Assembly: GCA_030063045.1 (NCBI GenBank)
Contig: JAQSEB010000181.1
Span: forward strand, 744,001-808,000
Origin: Pratylenchus scribneri
Taxonomy: Eukaryota; Nematoda; Chromadorea; Rhabditida; Pratylenchidae
Direction: 5' to 3'
DNA length: 64,000 bases
How positions within the stretch are numbered: the first letter of the stretch is position 1; the number at the start of each line of letters is the position of its first letter. Below are positions 30,119 to 42,600 of the stretch, in pieces. The notes under the pieces are model-generated. The model was given only the letters and a program-made list of their open reading frames with translations. It was not told the origin of the DNA and made no database searches. Made by a program: the position numbers and the translations under genes.

Positions 30119-31253
30119 ATGAATATTTCATCGAACGGTGAAGATATTTTGGACAGAGGAGAGCTGGCTAAACTCGAAAATCGATTCATTTTTGAATGTG
30201 CTTGGGAGGTGGTCAATAAAGTGTAATATTTAAATTAACATTAATGGAATAATATTTTTTTAGTTGGAGGAATTTACACGGTGTTGCGGACAAAAGCCCC
30301 AGTTAGCACGGATGATTTGGGTGATCAATATTACATGATAGTTTGCAAAATATATTCCCAATAATTAAATTTAAATACATTTTTAAAGGGACCATACATT
30401 GAAGAAAGAGTTCGGCTGGAAGTTGAAGTGTTGGAGCCTGAAACGGCCAATCTCAAATACACTCTTGACCAAATAACTGAATGGGGTTTTCGAGTGGTTT
30501 ATGGGCCATGGTTGATCGATGGCTACCAAAAAGTGCTTCTTTTTGATATTGGCTCAGCCGCATGGAAATTGGACAATTGGAAACATGAAGTAAATTAATT
30601 CTAATTTGTGTTTAACATTTTTTGTTTAGCTTTAGGAAAAATGCAATATTGGAGTGTCATTCCTGGACCGAGAAGCAAATGATTGCATCATTTTTGGCTT
30701 TTTGGTTGCAATTTTCCTCAAATCTTTTTCGGATTCATCGGAAAATTTCAATCCACATATTGCGGCACATTTCCATGAATGGCAAGCCGGAATTGGTCTA
30801 ATAATGTGCCGAATGTGGAAATTGAATATTGCCACCCTGTTCACAACACATGCCACATTTTTGGGCAGACATTTATGCGCTTCCGGTGCTGATTTATAGA
30901 ATCATTTGCCGAGGGTATTTAGTCAAAATTGGATAATATTTAATTTAAATTTTAATTAGATCTGGACAAGGAGACGGATCGATTGGAAATTTATCATCGA
31001 ATCCGTCAACATGGCCTATATTTTACCATCGTGAGGTAAACAAAAATTATTTAATTTTATTCCAATTATTTTACTTTTTAATAATGAAATTACCGGATTG
31101 TAAGCAGAATATTTGCTGAAACGTAAACCGGATATTTTGACACCGAATGGATTAAATGTGGTGAAATTTGCAGCATTGCATGAATTCCAAAATTTACATG
31201 CCCAAAATAAAGAAAAATCCACTATTTTTATTCGCGGATATGGATATTCAGCG
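30119..31253 (+). pseudogene. glycogen synthase (GYS) fragment
   Basis: Exon-like pieces in order: ENRFIFECAWEVVNK (to about 30,224), GGIYTVLRTKAPVSTDD (from 30,264), GPYIEERVRLEVEVLEPE and WLIDGYQKVLLFDIG (30,390-30,590), then NIGVSFLDREANDCIIFGF, AHFHEWQAGIGL and FTTHATFLGRHLCASG (30,640-30,897). Next follow DRLEIYHRIRQHG (about 30,970) and [19 protein letters not shown] with HEFQNLHAQ (31,105-31,205). These match the N-terminal third of animal glycogen synthase, the chain-elongating glucosyltransferase. A TAG falls inside the conserved block after ASGAD (30,897-30,899), phases do not join at 30,225, and the C-terminal two thirds are missing. It lies between FPGS central and C-terminal pieces. 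Confidence 0.8.
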
Positions 31254-31321
31254 ATGTGAACAGCTGTTTGGACCAAGTTGAATGCAAAATAAAGATAAAA
31301 ATTCAATTCATTTTTTAATTA

Positions 31322-31491
31322 TTCAATTTAAGGACACCACCAGTGCTCAGTTCTGCCTCCTAATTTTGCCATCAATGTTGAATGGAATTGGCCAAAACAA
31401 TGAAGAGGAAGTGCATGTTTTGGTTACTGGCAGTTTCCATTTGATTAGCGGCATTTTGTCTTTGATTGACCCAAAATGCTCAACAATTTGA
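31322..31491 (+). pseudogene. FPGS C-terminal exon, separated from the rest
   Basis: After a TTTAAGG acceptor-like site the frame reads DTTSAQFCLLILP and ends with EEVHVLVTGSFHLISGILSL before a TGA-like end at 31,491. HVLVTGSLHLVG near the C-terminus is the FPGS family signature. It is in the right order and orientation to have been the last exon of the FPGS gene at 28.4-30.0 kb before the glycogen synthase piece came between them. Confidence 0.7.
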
Positions 31492-31633
31492 CCGAATTCA
31501 ATGCAAAAATAAAGGTGATATTCAATTAAAAAATTTATATTTTGGCATTATAAGCAAGATAGAGGTAGAATATTGGCAAAAGCAATCCTATTATTTTCCA
31601 ATTTCAATCCTATTTTTTCTGTTTTTTCCAATT

Positions 31634-32634
31634 TCAATAAAGATGGACCCTTCGGCATCTTTTTCTCTCAACCTTCATCTTCAAATCCTTCATCTCCTTT
31701 TTCATTTCCTCATTCCGCTCTAAATGATTGACCATTTCACTCCATAATTTTGTGAGAGATCTGGAATGCTTCACCAAAATACGTTTTGTGGACACATTAT
31801 GCTTCAAGAGGCAAATGATTTCATCGGTCTTTTCCATCATTTTTTCATTCATCTTAAAAAATTTATTTTCTAATTCTCTTTATTCACCCACCTCAGCCTT
31901 AATTTTCCCAATCTCTTGTTTGAGTAGGTTCTAAAAATTAAAAAATTTTATTAAATTTTACGATTTTCCTTTTCTACCGTATTCCATTCCAGCTTGACCT
32001 TTAACTTTTCTTCACTGTCATTTAACATTTCGTGATGCTTGCTTAGGCCGTCTACGATGGCTTCATTTTGTTCATCCTAAAAAATTTGAGTAAATTTTAT
32101 TCATTTTCTAATGTAACCAACCACATTTTCCGCTATTTTTTCCAGCATCTCCTCTTTAGCTTTTTCGAACTCTTTCTGAAAATCCTTTTTTTAAAAAAAT
32201 TTCCCTTTTTTTTACCGAATTTCGGTCAATGTCTCCAAACAATTTGTCATGAAGGCGGACAAATTCTGAAGAAACTTCTTGGGCATGGGACGCCATCCTA
32301 TCAAAAATTAAACTTATTTTCTTGAAATTAACCTACCATTCATGGATTTTTCTTATGTCTCCTTCAATTACAGGAAGCTTCGCATCAAATTGTCCGATTG
32401 CCTTATGTGTGTCATGGGACCACACAATTAATTGATTGACATCATCCTCGATTTCACGGGTTTTGAGCTTTTTAAAAATTAAATAATCAAAAATAGAGCT
32501 TCCATTACCATCGTTAAATCAACGTCCTTCTCGACCAATTCCGCATGATCATTTTCTTGTTTAATCCTCTGTTCAAAATCATTGACTCTTTCTTCTACAT
32601 ATTCCATTCTTTGCTCCATTTCTGCCATTTTCAT
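31634..32634 (-). CDS. coiled-coil protein (7 exons), unknown family
   Basis: Minus-strand exons: 32,634-32,509; 32,467-32,337; 32,297-32,216; 32,175-32,122; 32,076-31,978; 31,930-31,892; 31,852-31,634. All junctions are GT-AG and in phase, giving 249 residues. The whole product is charged with heptad spacing and few Pro/Gly (MEQRMEYVEERVNDFEQR, EEMLEKIAENV, KMMEKTDEIICLLK, LERNEEMKKEMKDLK), so it is probably one long alpha-helical rod. No other domain is visible. Introns are 30-60 bp, as in the neighbouring host genes. Function unknown. Its intact frames contrast with the pseudogene pieces on both sides. Confidence 0.7.
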
Positions 32635-33224
32635 GAAAAATTTAGGGTTTAGAGGTAGAAAGTATTTTGAACTAAAAATGAGCTTTTAAGCTCAAGAGTT
32701 CAATGAATATATACCACTTTCATAGCTCATTGGTCCGATTAACCTTCCCTAACAAATCCACAACATTTGTTCAATTTACGGCCATTAAGCTCTACCAGCT
32801 CATTGGTCCGATTAACCTTCCCTCACAAATCCACAACATTTGTTCAATTTCCGGCTTAAGCCCCACCCTTTTCCGGATTTAGTATCAAGCTGGCCCCAAA
32901 ATCAAAACAAAGTAATTAATCACCGCCCACCAGCTAATATATTTTCAATTCTAAGAAATTTCGATTGAGTGGAGATTAAATTATTTAGAAATATTAATTT
33001 CAAATGTAAAATTTAGGTTCAAATCCAAACAGGCTCCTCAATTCTTGATTTGGATGAACCAATGAAGACAGAGAACAAAATGGATGGCAACTAATCGATT
33101 TACGACATCCAGAAATGAAGAAATCAACGCAGGCTTTTGTCATTCAAATTATTCAAAATCGTCAGAATGGACGGGATACTTAGATAAGATGAAAATTTTA
33201 TTTTAAATTCAATAATTTTATAAA

Positions 33225-33870
33225 ATTATAGAGGCTTATACGAATATTTGCGAGGAATGAAGTAAACAGGTTTGATTAGTTGATAATTCCAATAAAGCAT
33301 TTTATTATTCTAGACCACCGGTTTATGTGGTTTATATGTCAGTCTCGAGCCACACTGGGTTTATTTTCGCATTTTATATTAAAATTAATCAATCAAATTC
33401 TAAAGGAATGGAAAAGTTTATATATTAGGCTTATCCGAATTCTCGAGGTTGAAAATTAAATTTTTAAATATAAATGTTGTGATTTGTAGATGATGCCGAA
33501 GGAATTTCCATACCGTCAATCAACTGAAGAAATTGTACTCTTGCGATTTGGATATGTCAATTAGGTTTGGAAAATATTAAAAATCAATTTTAATTTGATA
33601 TTCATTTTACAAATCGGACATCGAAAATTTGTAGTAAAATTTATATGGGTGAAATTGAGTAGGTCATTGAACAGGTTATTTAATTTTCTATAATTAAAAT
33701 ATAATTAAACATTCGTTTAAAAATTAAAAAGTCTTTCATCATATTATCCAACAATTTTTTCATTTTAGACACAATATGAGTTGGAAACAGCCCGAATTTT
33801 GGTCCAAGACAAGGCAAGGGAATTATTGGTAGAATCGGCCAAAGAAAGTCAATGGCGATGGCCAATTTGA
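33225..33870 (+). pseudogene. NDUFA5-like (complex I B13 subunit) gene pieces
   Basis: Three pieces resemble the small complex I subunit NDUFA5: EAYTNICEE at about 33,230; 33,490-33,560 MMPKEFPYRQSTEEIVLLRF (family: IPKN-AYRKYTEQI); and 33,769-33,870 TQYELETARILVQDKARELL then SQWRWPI and TGA, close to the family ending QWKWPI. The short first exon seems duplicated (GAGGCTTATACGAATATTTG at 33,230 and a diverged copy at 33,428). No joined frame could be built by eye, so it may be a broken gene; a functional gene with missed exons remains possible. An upstream open piece at about 33,040-33,180 (WQLIDLRHPEMKKS) is unassigned. Confidence 0.5.
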
Positions 33871-34358
33871 TCTGGACCATGAAATTTACAATAATATAAT
33901 AAAATTATTTTAAGAAAATTATACTTCATTTATGTAAAAATTTATTTCTCTATTCATCGGATTTTGAATAAAAAATATTTATAAAATATGTAAAATGAAT
34001 TTATCCGTTTTATTGATTTTATAATAAAAATGATTGCTGGTAAATTAAAATGCAATGAAATTTGTTGAGAGAACATCGTTTATTGAATGTTGAATGGAAA
34101 ATAAATAATCGAAGAAGGCATAAAAATGCAAAGAATGAACCAAATAAATGAGTAAAAATTAGTGAAAGATTGAGTTTGATGGCAAAACAACAAAATGTCC
34201 GGGATTTATAAAATCATTGTTTGGGAATACAAAATATGGAATAAATAAATATTGGAGGGGGCATTTTTGTTGAGTGAGATTATATTCATCCGCCATCGTC
34301 CATTCCGCGCAAAAACAAATTAGAAAGCCATTCTCCAATCAAGCCTCCATGGCCCGGC

Positions 34359-34771
34359 CTACCAGACGCAGAGCCAAAAAATTAATTGCCCAAGAACAGT
34401 GAAAAAAATCAGCAAAAGCAAAATGGGGGTGGCATATTCCAATTTGAAGCGTTTGTTGCGGCGGGTGGCATTGCCATTGTTGGCTGGCTCAACCTAAGTT
34501 TACAAGTTATTTTTTAATTTAAATTATTAAATACTTCCTCGAGATGGCGTGGGTTGATGCGAGTTTTTTTGTTGTCGCGGGCGGTACAGTCATACCCATC
34601 TTCATCGTTTCGGACGGCCAATTGGAGTTGTGGTTGAACCAAAAATGGATTGAGTTGATTTGGACGAAAATCGACCTCCTTTAATTATATTTTTTTATTT
34701 AATACTATTTAATGAAAATTAACCTCCACTTCCTCCTCCCAAATGTTGTTGATTTGCTGATTAAAATTCAT
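34359..34771 (-). CDS. small tail-anchored membrane protein (3 exons)
   Basis: Exons 34,771-34,724, 34,678-34,535 and 34,493-34,359, all phase 0, give 108 residues. The N-terminus is MNFNQQINNIWEEEVE, the middle is hydrophilic (RNDEDGYDCTARDNKKTR), and the last 20 residues form one membrane span ending near the C-terminus (YATPILLLLIFFTVLGQLIF, then WLCVW), preceded by RRNKR. This is the layout of a tail-anchored protein with a cytosolic N-terminus. Not recognised as a family. Introns are about 40 bp. No lesion. Confidence 0.7.
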
Positions 34772-35044
34772 TTTTTGTTGTTGGAATCGAATAAAATAGC
34801 CAAATTTTAAAATTGCACAAATTGCGAGTCAATATCTAAAAAAGAATTAATTTTAATTTGATTAAAAATTATATTAATTTATTGGAAAATCTCTTTTTTA
34901 ATTAATGGCTGCCGTTTTATTCTTATAATTCTCTTTTTTTCTTTTTCTTCATAATATCTTTTCGTGTCAAAATAATTTTTAATTTATTTTATTTTATGCC
35001 AAAAAATTATTTTTAAATTTTAATTTATTTTTATTGTCAATAAA

Positions 35045-35105
35045 TGTCGAGATTCTCGGGAGCCAGGCTTTAAAACTAATTTACTTACTACTCATATTTA
35101 CCCCA
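35045..35105 (-). repeat. right copy of the 60-bp inverted pair (partner at 10.04-10.10 kb)
   Basis: CGGGAGCCAGGCTTTAAAAC and TTACTTACTACTCATATTTA are the reverse complement of the left copy with a few changes. They are 25 kb apart. Confidence 0.5.
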
Positions 35106-35306
35106 CAAAATTATAAAATAATTAATTCAAAAACTATGTATCAAAATTTATCTGCCAAAAATTAAATGAAGGAAATCAATTAAATTTGATTGAGATGGAA
35201 GAATGATTCAATTTGAGTATCTTTGATTGTTACATAAAAGAAAAAAAATAAATAATTGGTATTCGTCTATTCGTCCAAATTTTTTCCATCATTTCTTGTT
35301 TCTTTT

Positions 35307-36237
35307 TTAGACTAATTGAATAGCTTCTCCGCCGCCCTCATATGAATGGCCATGTTCTTTCGGAACTCCGCCCACATATGATTTGCCCTTCATGAATTTG
35401 TAGGCACGGTAAATCACCGAATAGAACCATGTTTCCAAGGCAATACTCAGTGCAATGATCAAAGCAGCGATCCCAAGGCTGATACGGAAGACTGGGAAAA
35501 ATGGATATTAATTTTAAAAATATTATTTAATTGATTACTAGTGGCGGGGTCCATTTCCGAATTAATAGAGCGGAAATTACGAGTCATATTTAATGGTGCC
35601 ACGATCCAGAAGCCCAAAACGATGAAAAACACCATAGCAAAGAGAATCAGGCCAATTCCCTGAATGAAAATATTGATTTTTTATTTATAAATAATTATTT
35701 GTTCAAAGAGAAAGCAATATATCTCAAGGTTTTTGGTCAATAACTTTTGGTATATTGTGGCCAATCCAATCACTATTACATCTCACTATATTCTAATGAA
35801 GATTAAGATTAGCCAAAATATACCAAAGTTGTTATTGTTACTCTAGTGCCTGAAATTATATAACTTTCATTTCCAAATTAATATTTGAACTAACCATGAT
35901 GATCAAATAGGGCAAATAGTACGACGGGTTGCGCTTGTGCTGGGCATAAATGATCGAGAGATAGACGAAGGCAAAGAAAATGTGAATCTGAAAATAAATG
36001 AATAAGCAAATAATTCAATAATTTTAAAAAACCCCTCCAGTATATCCAGAAAAGATGAAGAAATTAGGGGCGAATGGCAAAAAGCAATAAATTGCCTGGG
36101 CAATGCTCAAGAAAGCACTGATTATGGCGATAATGAAAGCACCCTGAAAATATTTTATATTTATTAAATTGATAAATTTATGAATCCTTTACCCTTTCAA
36201 CATGCGCACGGAATGGTCCACAGCAGCAATATGACAT
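35307..36237 (-). CDS. four-span nematode membrane protein (5 exons)
   Basis: Exons 36,237-36,193; 36,143-36,033; 35,987-35,895; 35,659-35,539; 35,491-35,307. They join in frame to give 184 residues. The start is MSYCCCGPFRAHVERG, a Cys-rich cytosolic head typical of small nematode four-span proteins. Spans are about residues 16-37 (FIIAIISAFLSIAQAIYCF), 53-80 (IHIFFAFVYLSIIYA, YLPYLIIM), 84-105 (LILFAMVFFIVLGFWIV) and 124-145 (FRISLGIAALIIALSIAL). The tail has GKSYVGGVPKEHGHSYEGG. The plan recalls LAPTM/DUF7027-type proteins of endosomes, but the assignment is tentative. Intact. Confidence 0.7.
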
Positions 36238-38529
36238 TTTTATTGTTGACATCGAATTAAATTTTGTTTTGATTGTCAAAATTTGATATCTAAAAATAAG
36301 AAATGTTCAATGGAATTTTGACAAAAGAAAGTGGGGTGCTATGATGAGTGATGACTAAGCTTTGGAAATTAACTAATTAAGTATGTCGATTCCATTTCTT
36401 ACCAAACTATAAGACTGAATATGAATAGCTTAAATGTAGGGAAAGCTAACTTTTCTTTTTTTTGGAATTGGAGTAAATAACTAATTTTTGCTTTGAGTCT
36501 TATTATTCAAAAAAATTTATAGTGGATTCATATATCAATGATGCGGAGGAAATATTTGATGGAAATTATCCACAAGCATTGTTGTGAAAGATGTCATCCA
36601 ATGGCTCCATGGCCATTTGCCAATGTAAATAATGAATTCAATAAAAAATTTGTATTTTAAAACCATCTAAGACTATTGAAATTAAAAAGATTTGGGTTTA
36701 GGCTGATTATATATTATGGTTTATACTCCATTTTTTGCTTCAAAAATAAATACTTGTCATTAGCCAGGATTTCCAAATTTTAAAAATTAATGAAATTGTA
36801 TGGATTTGGGCGATGAAAGAGAAAATGGAACAAGGTAGAAGAAAATTGTTTTTGGATTTCTAAAATGGGATTTTATTTTAATTACGGATTACTTTTTAAT
36901 ATATTATTTTATAAATATTATAATTCTAAAATTATTGGTGACAAAGCCAATCAAAAATAATTTTGACATTCAAGGTTTTTATTAATTTATTTTCAACTAA
37001 ATTTTTATCCTATCCCCACTAAATTTTACTAAATATTTGTCAAAAAATGGGTCAGGGTTATGGAATTTTGGTCCGTTCATTCCATTCCCTGCTGTTCCCT
37101 CAATAGTAGGTCATTTCATTGGTGACGAGGCTAATCTTGTGCAATTGCTTGAAGAGAATGGGTATATTGTTCGGCGCAATTAAACCGAAGATGAAGGGGA
37201 AAAGAGGGAATTTGATTGATGTGAATGGGGGCAAATTGCAGATTCGTTGGAAGGGCACAAAAATGCCCCAATTTCCCACTCTTCCCGACCAAATAAACAG
37301 CAGCAGGAATGCTCCACATTTCCAGCACATTGTCTTCAATTTCCTTTTGCAAAAATCGACAATGCCAAAGAGGAAAGGAACAACATTAATGATTATTTAC
37401 TTAATTTAATTAAATTTGCTCAGAAAAATTGAATAAATTTAATAAAATTAGGGAAATATGTGCTAAAATTAATTGGGGAAGTGATAATTTTGGAAAAATT
37501 GCCAAACCGGTTGCGTTAAACTGATGATTAATTTATATTGATTTTTTATTCGCTTCAAAATGATATCATTGTTGTGATCAATTTTGGAAGTTACTGTAAT
37601 GATGGCGAAAAATTAAGAAGACAATTTTCGGTCGGTGAGGAAGGGACAAGTTTCAATTTTGAGAAAAAATATAGAAAAACATCAATAGAAAAAATTTCCC
37701 CTTCAGCATTCAGTCGTTCATCAAACATCAACATCATCATCACTAGGGAACGGATTTTTATTGATATCAATATTTTTGTTGATTTTCTTGAACTTTTATA
37801 TCATATTCATCAATATTTTGCTATTTTTTGCCCAATATTTTTTTAACAAATATTCGGCATTTTTTTTTTTGACAATTTTCATCAATATTTTGAAGATTTT
37901 GGAAAAATTTCATTAAATTTTACAATCTAAAAATTTTTTGTCAATTTTTTGAAAAATTTAGACAATTTTTTCAGAAAAAATTAGTTAAATATTGATTTAT
38001 CAACTTTTTAGAAAAAATTTAGAAATTGATTTTAATAATTTTTTTAAAAATAGTTTAAACTAGTAAATGAATTTGAGATAAAATGTGAAATGACTGCTAC
38101 TTTGGCCCAATTTGGTTACATTTTGAATAGAAAAAGGAAGAGGGAAGAAGCGAAACACTATTGGGCGCAGACCGATTAGGCAACGGCTTTATCAGAGAGA
38201 ATAAATTTTTTATTGGAAAAGAGGGAAATTGGATCGATGGCTGAGTGGAAATATGGTAAAGGGGAGGGGCATAATTGCCTCAGCCAATAGGCGGCCGCAC
38301 TCAGCCAATACCCAATAGGCGGTAAGAAAAAGGGAAACGGTCAACGGCTACACCCTGCTGCAAGGGGTCTCCATCTTTCAATGCCATCCTCATCAGCCAG
38401 AAAAGAGACCCAAAAGGCAACAAACCCAAGCCACGCATTTGGGTCTAGACTCCATACGCCGTAGAGTGACCATATTCAAAATGGCATTTATTCTGGATAA
38501 AAATTGCAGTGGAAAAAAGAAAACGTATG

Positions 38530-38885
38530 GTTTTTTTCTTGCATCTAATTTGGGGACATTTTGCATCTAATTTTGCGAAAAATGGGTTTTTTGGTCATAA
38601 CTTGGCCAAATTTTTGTCTGTCAAAAATTATAATATATCAATCGATAGCCCACAAAAAAGCTCTTAAATTGATTTCAGATCACTTAAATTGGCCATTGGC
38701 CACTGAATTATGACCAAAAAACTCATTTCCACAAAAATGGCCATAACTCAACAAATTTATGGCCTAGCCCCTAACCCTATCCCTAGTACCCATGCCAGCC
38801 CTACCATAACCCTAACCATAGTCCTAAACCTAAAAAGTTTTCCAGGGAAAAACAAAAATAGTCAAATTAGATGCAAGGAAAAACT
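38530..38885. mobile_element. foldback element
   Basis: TTTTTTTCTTGCATCTAATTTGG near 38,531 faces CAAATTAGATGCAAGGAAAAA near 38,863. Internally AAATGGGTTTTTTGGTCATAA (about 38,580) faces TTATGACCAAAAAACTCATTT (about 38,708). Probably a MITE; no target duplication resolved. Confidence 0.55.
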
Positions 38886-39309
38886 TTTCCTAAGAAGAAA
38901 TGATGACACAACATCTTTTCATCATCAACAATATTCAAAAATTCACAATTTTACTCAAATGCGTGATAAAAAAAAGCAAAAGATGTCCGTGGTCTTGCAA
39001 AACAATACAGGGATATGTGTCCCTAAAACACTATAAGTAATCATACACTTTTTATATTTTTGTTAAAAAAATTGATTTTAAACAATTATGATTTAACTGG
39101 CAAAAATTTGTTAAAATTGGCTTAATCAGAACACAAATTAAGATGATATTGATTTTAAGCATCGCCCATTTATTGAATTTTCATGGAAATTTTTGTTATG
39201 TCTCGAAAATCGTTAATTAAAATACTTTATTGAATAGGAAAATTTAATTGGACATTTTTCGTTGTTGAAGGCTTTTTTATTTTTTTAAAATAATTTTTGA
39301 AAAAAATTT

Positions 39310-39610
39310 GGGGGGTTCAGTGGCTTCATTTGGTCAAGAGATCGGTCCTCTTTGCAAGCTGCATTTGGGGCCATGGCTTTTTAACCTCCATCCTCCGCGC
39401 GTGTATTTTTAAGTCCCCACGCCCTCCATTAGCCCTAAACGTATAACGTAAATGGCTTTTTGATGTACCTCCTGGGACTTGGACAAGGAAAGGTGCGACT
39501 TAAGCCAGAGTCGACATAAATAAATGAATTTATGCCCCGCAGCATTGCTGACCGTGCTTGACCATCCGCCTCGGAGCTTTCCTTGCTCCCTGACCCCACA
39601 GCAAATGGAA
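39310..39610 (+). repeat. candidate tRNA-derived SINE
   Basis: A block of more balanced base composition starts with an A-box-like string (GTGGCTTCATTTGGTCAAGAG), an anticodon-arm-like CCTCTTTGCAAGCTGC and GGGGCCATGG. It is followed by a body containing GTACCTCCTGGGACTTGG, AAGGTGCGACTTAAGCC and CCGTGCTTGACCATCC. The expected B box is degraded. Only this copy is in the window, so repetitiveness cannot be shown here. Confidence 0.3.
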
Positions 39611-42600
39611 AATTTCCACTCGCTTATATAGAATACACTCTATTGCCCATGGAAATTGCATGTTCATTTAAGCTAAAAACATGGATAAATAATCAATTTC
39701 ATCTTTTTTAAATTCATCCACCTGATTTAAATCAGTCTATTTTTTGATCTTTTTTTTAAATAAATGATCTTCATCTTAAAAACAATAAACCCTTTTTATT
39801 CTTAATAATGCCATGTTTGCATTTGTTTTTGATCAAATGTAATTAATAAACGCAATTCAAAACTATTTGGCCTTGTTAGATTACGTAACGTATTACAACC
39901 TTATAGACAAGAGAACTAAGACTAATTTGGAAGCCAATATAGATGGAAATTTTTTTCCTCGAATGTGCTAAACGCAACAGATTACTCCTAAAATAGTGAT
40001 TTTTTTATTTGTGAATTTTTGAGGAGCCCATTCTCAATGTAATTTTATGGACAATAGTAGAATTTTGGATTTCATTGCCCAGCCAAATATTCGGCATATG
40101 ATATTGAGAATGAATTGGAGAAATGCGAAGGAATGGTGGAAGGAGGACAGCTTTTTTGGGAAATTGAGAAGTTAATACTCTTTATTAGCAACTGTGCCAT
40201 TGATGAATGGATGATTGTGATTGTGATTGGTTGTGTGGACTCTGCATTGGTTGAATGAATGGAATGCATTGGAAGGAAACTGCTGCTGGGCGGCTTACTG
40301 TTGTGAGATTTCAGCTACAGTAACTCGATATTATTTATTGTTTATCTATCATCGCTTTCCCTCAATATTCCCTCTCTTTCCCTCAAGCAAACTAGTGCCC
40401 AATTCGCTAAATACATTTTAATAGGCTCGAAATTTTTTGACGAATTCGCGTGCTTTTATTTTTAATTAAAAATATATAATATTAAAAAGGATTTTTGTGC
40501 GATGGGCAATAGCGCAGGAAAATTGAAAATAATTGTTGCGAATTTTAATGACAATTTTCAAATGTCAATTAATACAGCAATAATTAATATTAATATTTTT
40601 ATCAGCAGCAACTATTGATGACTCTGGATGAATTCGTATTAGAATAAGTAGGAATTTTGTCCTCGTTTAAATTTTCATTGCTGCTGGCCCTAAATTGCTA
40701 ATAAACTGAAAATGGTAACAAATTATTCCTTTTATTAAATGTCAATGCTTTTTTGGTGCTAATTTTTATGAGCAATGGAATGTCAAAAAAAAATTCTGCT
40801 ATTTTAGATTATAGTTTAAAGTTTATCAATTTATTTATTTGCATTTTTCATTAATCACAAAATCTTTGTTTTTAATTTATTTGTAAGATTAAAGAAAAAT
40901 GTTTTTTTTTGCATAAAATTTTTATATACAAATGAATTTTTTTACAAAATTTTTTAGGATTAGGATTGGTTGGATTTGAAATTGTTAGATTGCAGCCTAT
41001 AGTTTATAATCGATAATTTCTTTTATTTGTCATATATCAATATTACAGCAATTTTTCAAGCAATAATAAAATCATAGAAGTGAATTAAGTTCTCTAACAA
41101 TTTTATATCCAAATGATTATTAAAAATTTAATTAAAAGAACGAAAATATTATAAAATGAATTAAAAATGGTCACATCAAAATCAATTCTGTGCCCATGTC
41201 CGAATTGCATTGACAAAAGAGCAGAACTACCATGAAATCGGTTAATTGTTAATCGACAAGAATTTCAAAAGAGAAATATTGCAAATTTTCTTCAATTTTA
41301 TCGACACTTTTTGTCACCTACTTTTTTATATTTAAATTTAAAACTCGCTCATTGTCATTGAAAATGCGACGAAGAATTATATTGCCGCTAGGATGGACAT
41401 GCCATCAATAAATTTTTGGTTATTTTTTTCAATAAAAAGGGTCATTTTATTGAATGAATCATTTTATTGTTAGATTATTCGCCTCTGGAGCATAAAAATG
41501 TTAATTTCGCAAAACACAGCAAATCCTTCAATACCTCCATTTGTTTTACCATTCACTTAACAAAATATTTTTTCCTTTCCAAAAATGCGCAAAAAATTTT
41601 ATTACATTTTACCAATATTATCCACAATAATATAACTCAGCAATTGGCCTTACCAAATGGAAAAAGATTCAATTTTCGAATTTGGTCTGATTAATTATTT
41701 AAATGCCAACCATATTCCCCTTCCTGAATAATTTTATTACAAATTCGCCATTCCTATATTTCCAATTTTTCCCCTATTTTTCAAGATTTTTGCTGTATTT
41801 TTGGTCAGACCAGATCGCCATCTTGTTTTTTCCCTGTTCTGATTTTTTTAGTTTTTCCCTATTCTGACACATTCGCCCAATGTAGTAGTTGCAATCTTTT
41901 TCCAATGTCCCAACATTTTTTTTTGTTGTTGGTCACTCTCCACGAAGACGCAATTTTGAGCGTCCAAAATCTTTTGGGCACCATCCATTCAGCCTAAAAT
42001 GAGGAATATGGAGAGGGGATTGCTGGGCCATTGTGCAACAGTGGACGCCACCGATGCCAAAAATGGCTTTGGCATACTTCCTCTCTTTCTCTCTCCATTC
42101 TCCCCCATTTCCCTATTATGGCATTTCTTTACATGGCCATGGCCAGTGGCCACTCACTAATGTTCCATCCCTTCCCTCTCCACTAAATTGCTGCTAAACA
42201 GCAGAGGCCATCAGCAGATATTTTGGGCGTGACGATGGCTTGTTTTTCTAAACAACCCAAAACATTGTGTGTGCCGGTCCAAACAATCATCCAACACACA
42301 CATTCACTTCCCTTTCCCTTATTTGCCACTTTCGAAGGGCCAAATGACCCTAGCCCATTGCCTCTTTTGCATTTTGCCCTTTATTCTTTTTATTTTTCTT
42401 CCTTAGGGCAGGAGCATACTGTATTTTTTGCCTACATTTTTCCCTGACTGATTAATTTTTTTGCAAAATTTTCTTCTTCCGGGGGCAGTTTTGATCTGAT
42501 TTTTTCGGGCAATTTTTTGATAAAATTTTTTCTTAAGTGAACATTTTTGTTAGATTTTTCGCCTACATCTTAAAAATGTTTGATTTTGCCAAACACAGTA

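Noticed and set aside
37100..37432. Several overlapping frames of 60-96 codons on both strands
   Set aside because: Composition is gene-like but frames conflict, no family motif or splice-consistent partner exon was found, so no gene is called.
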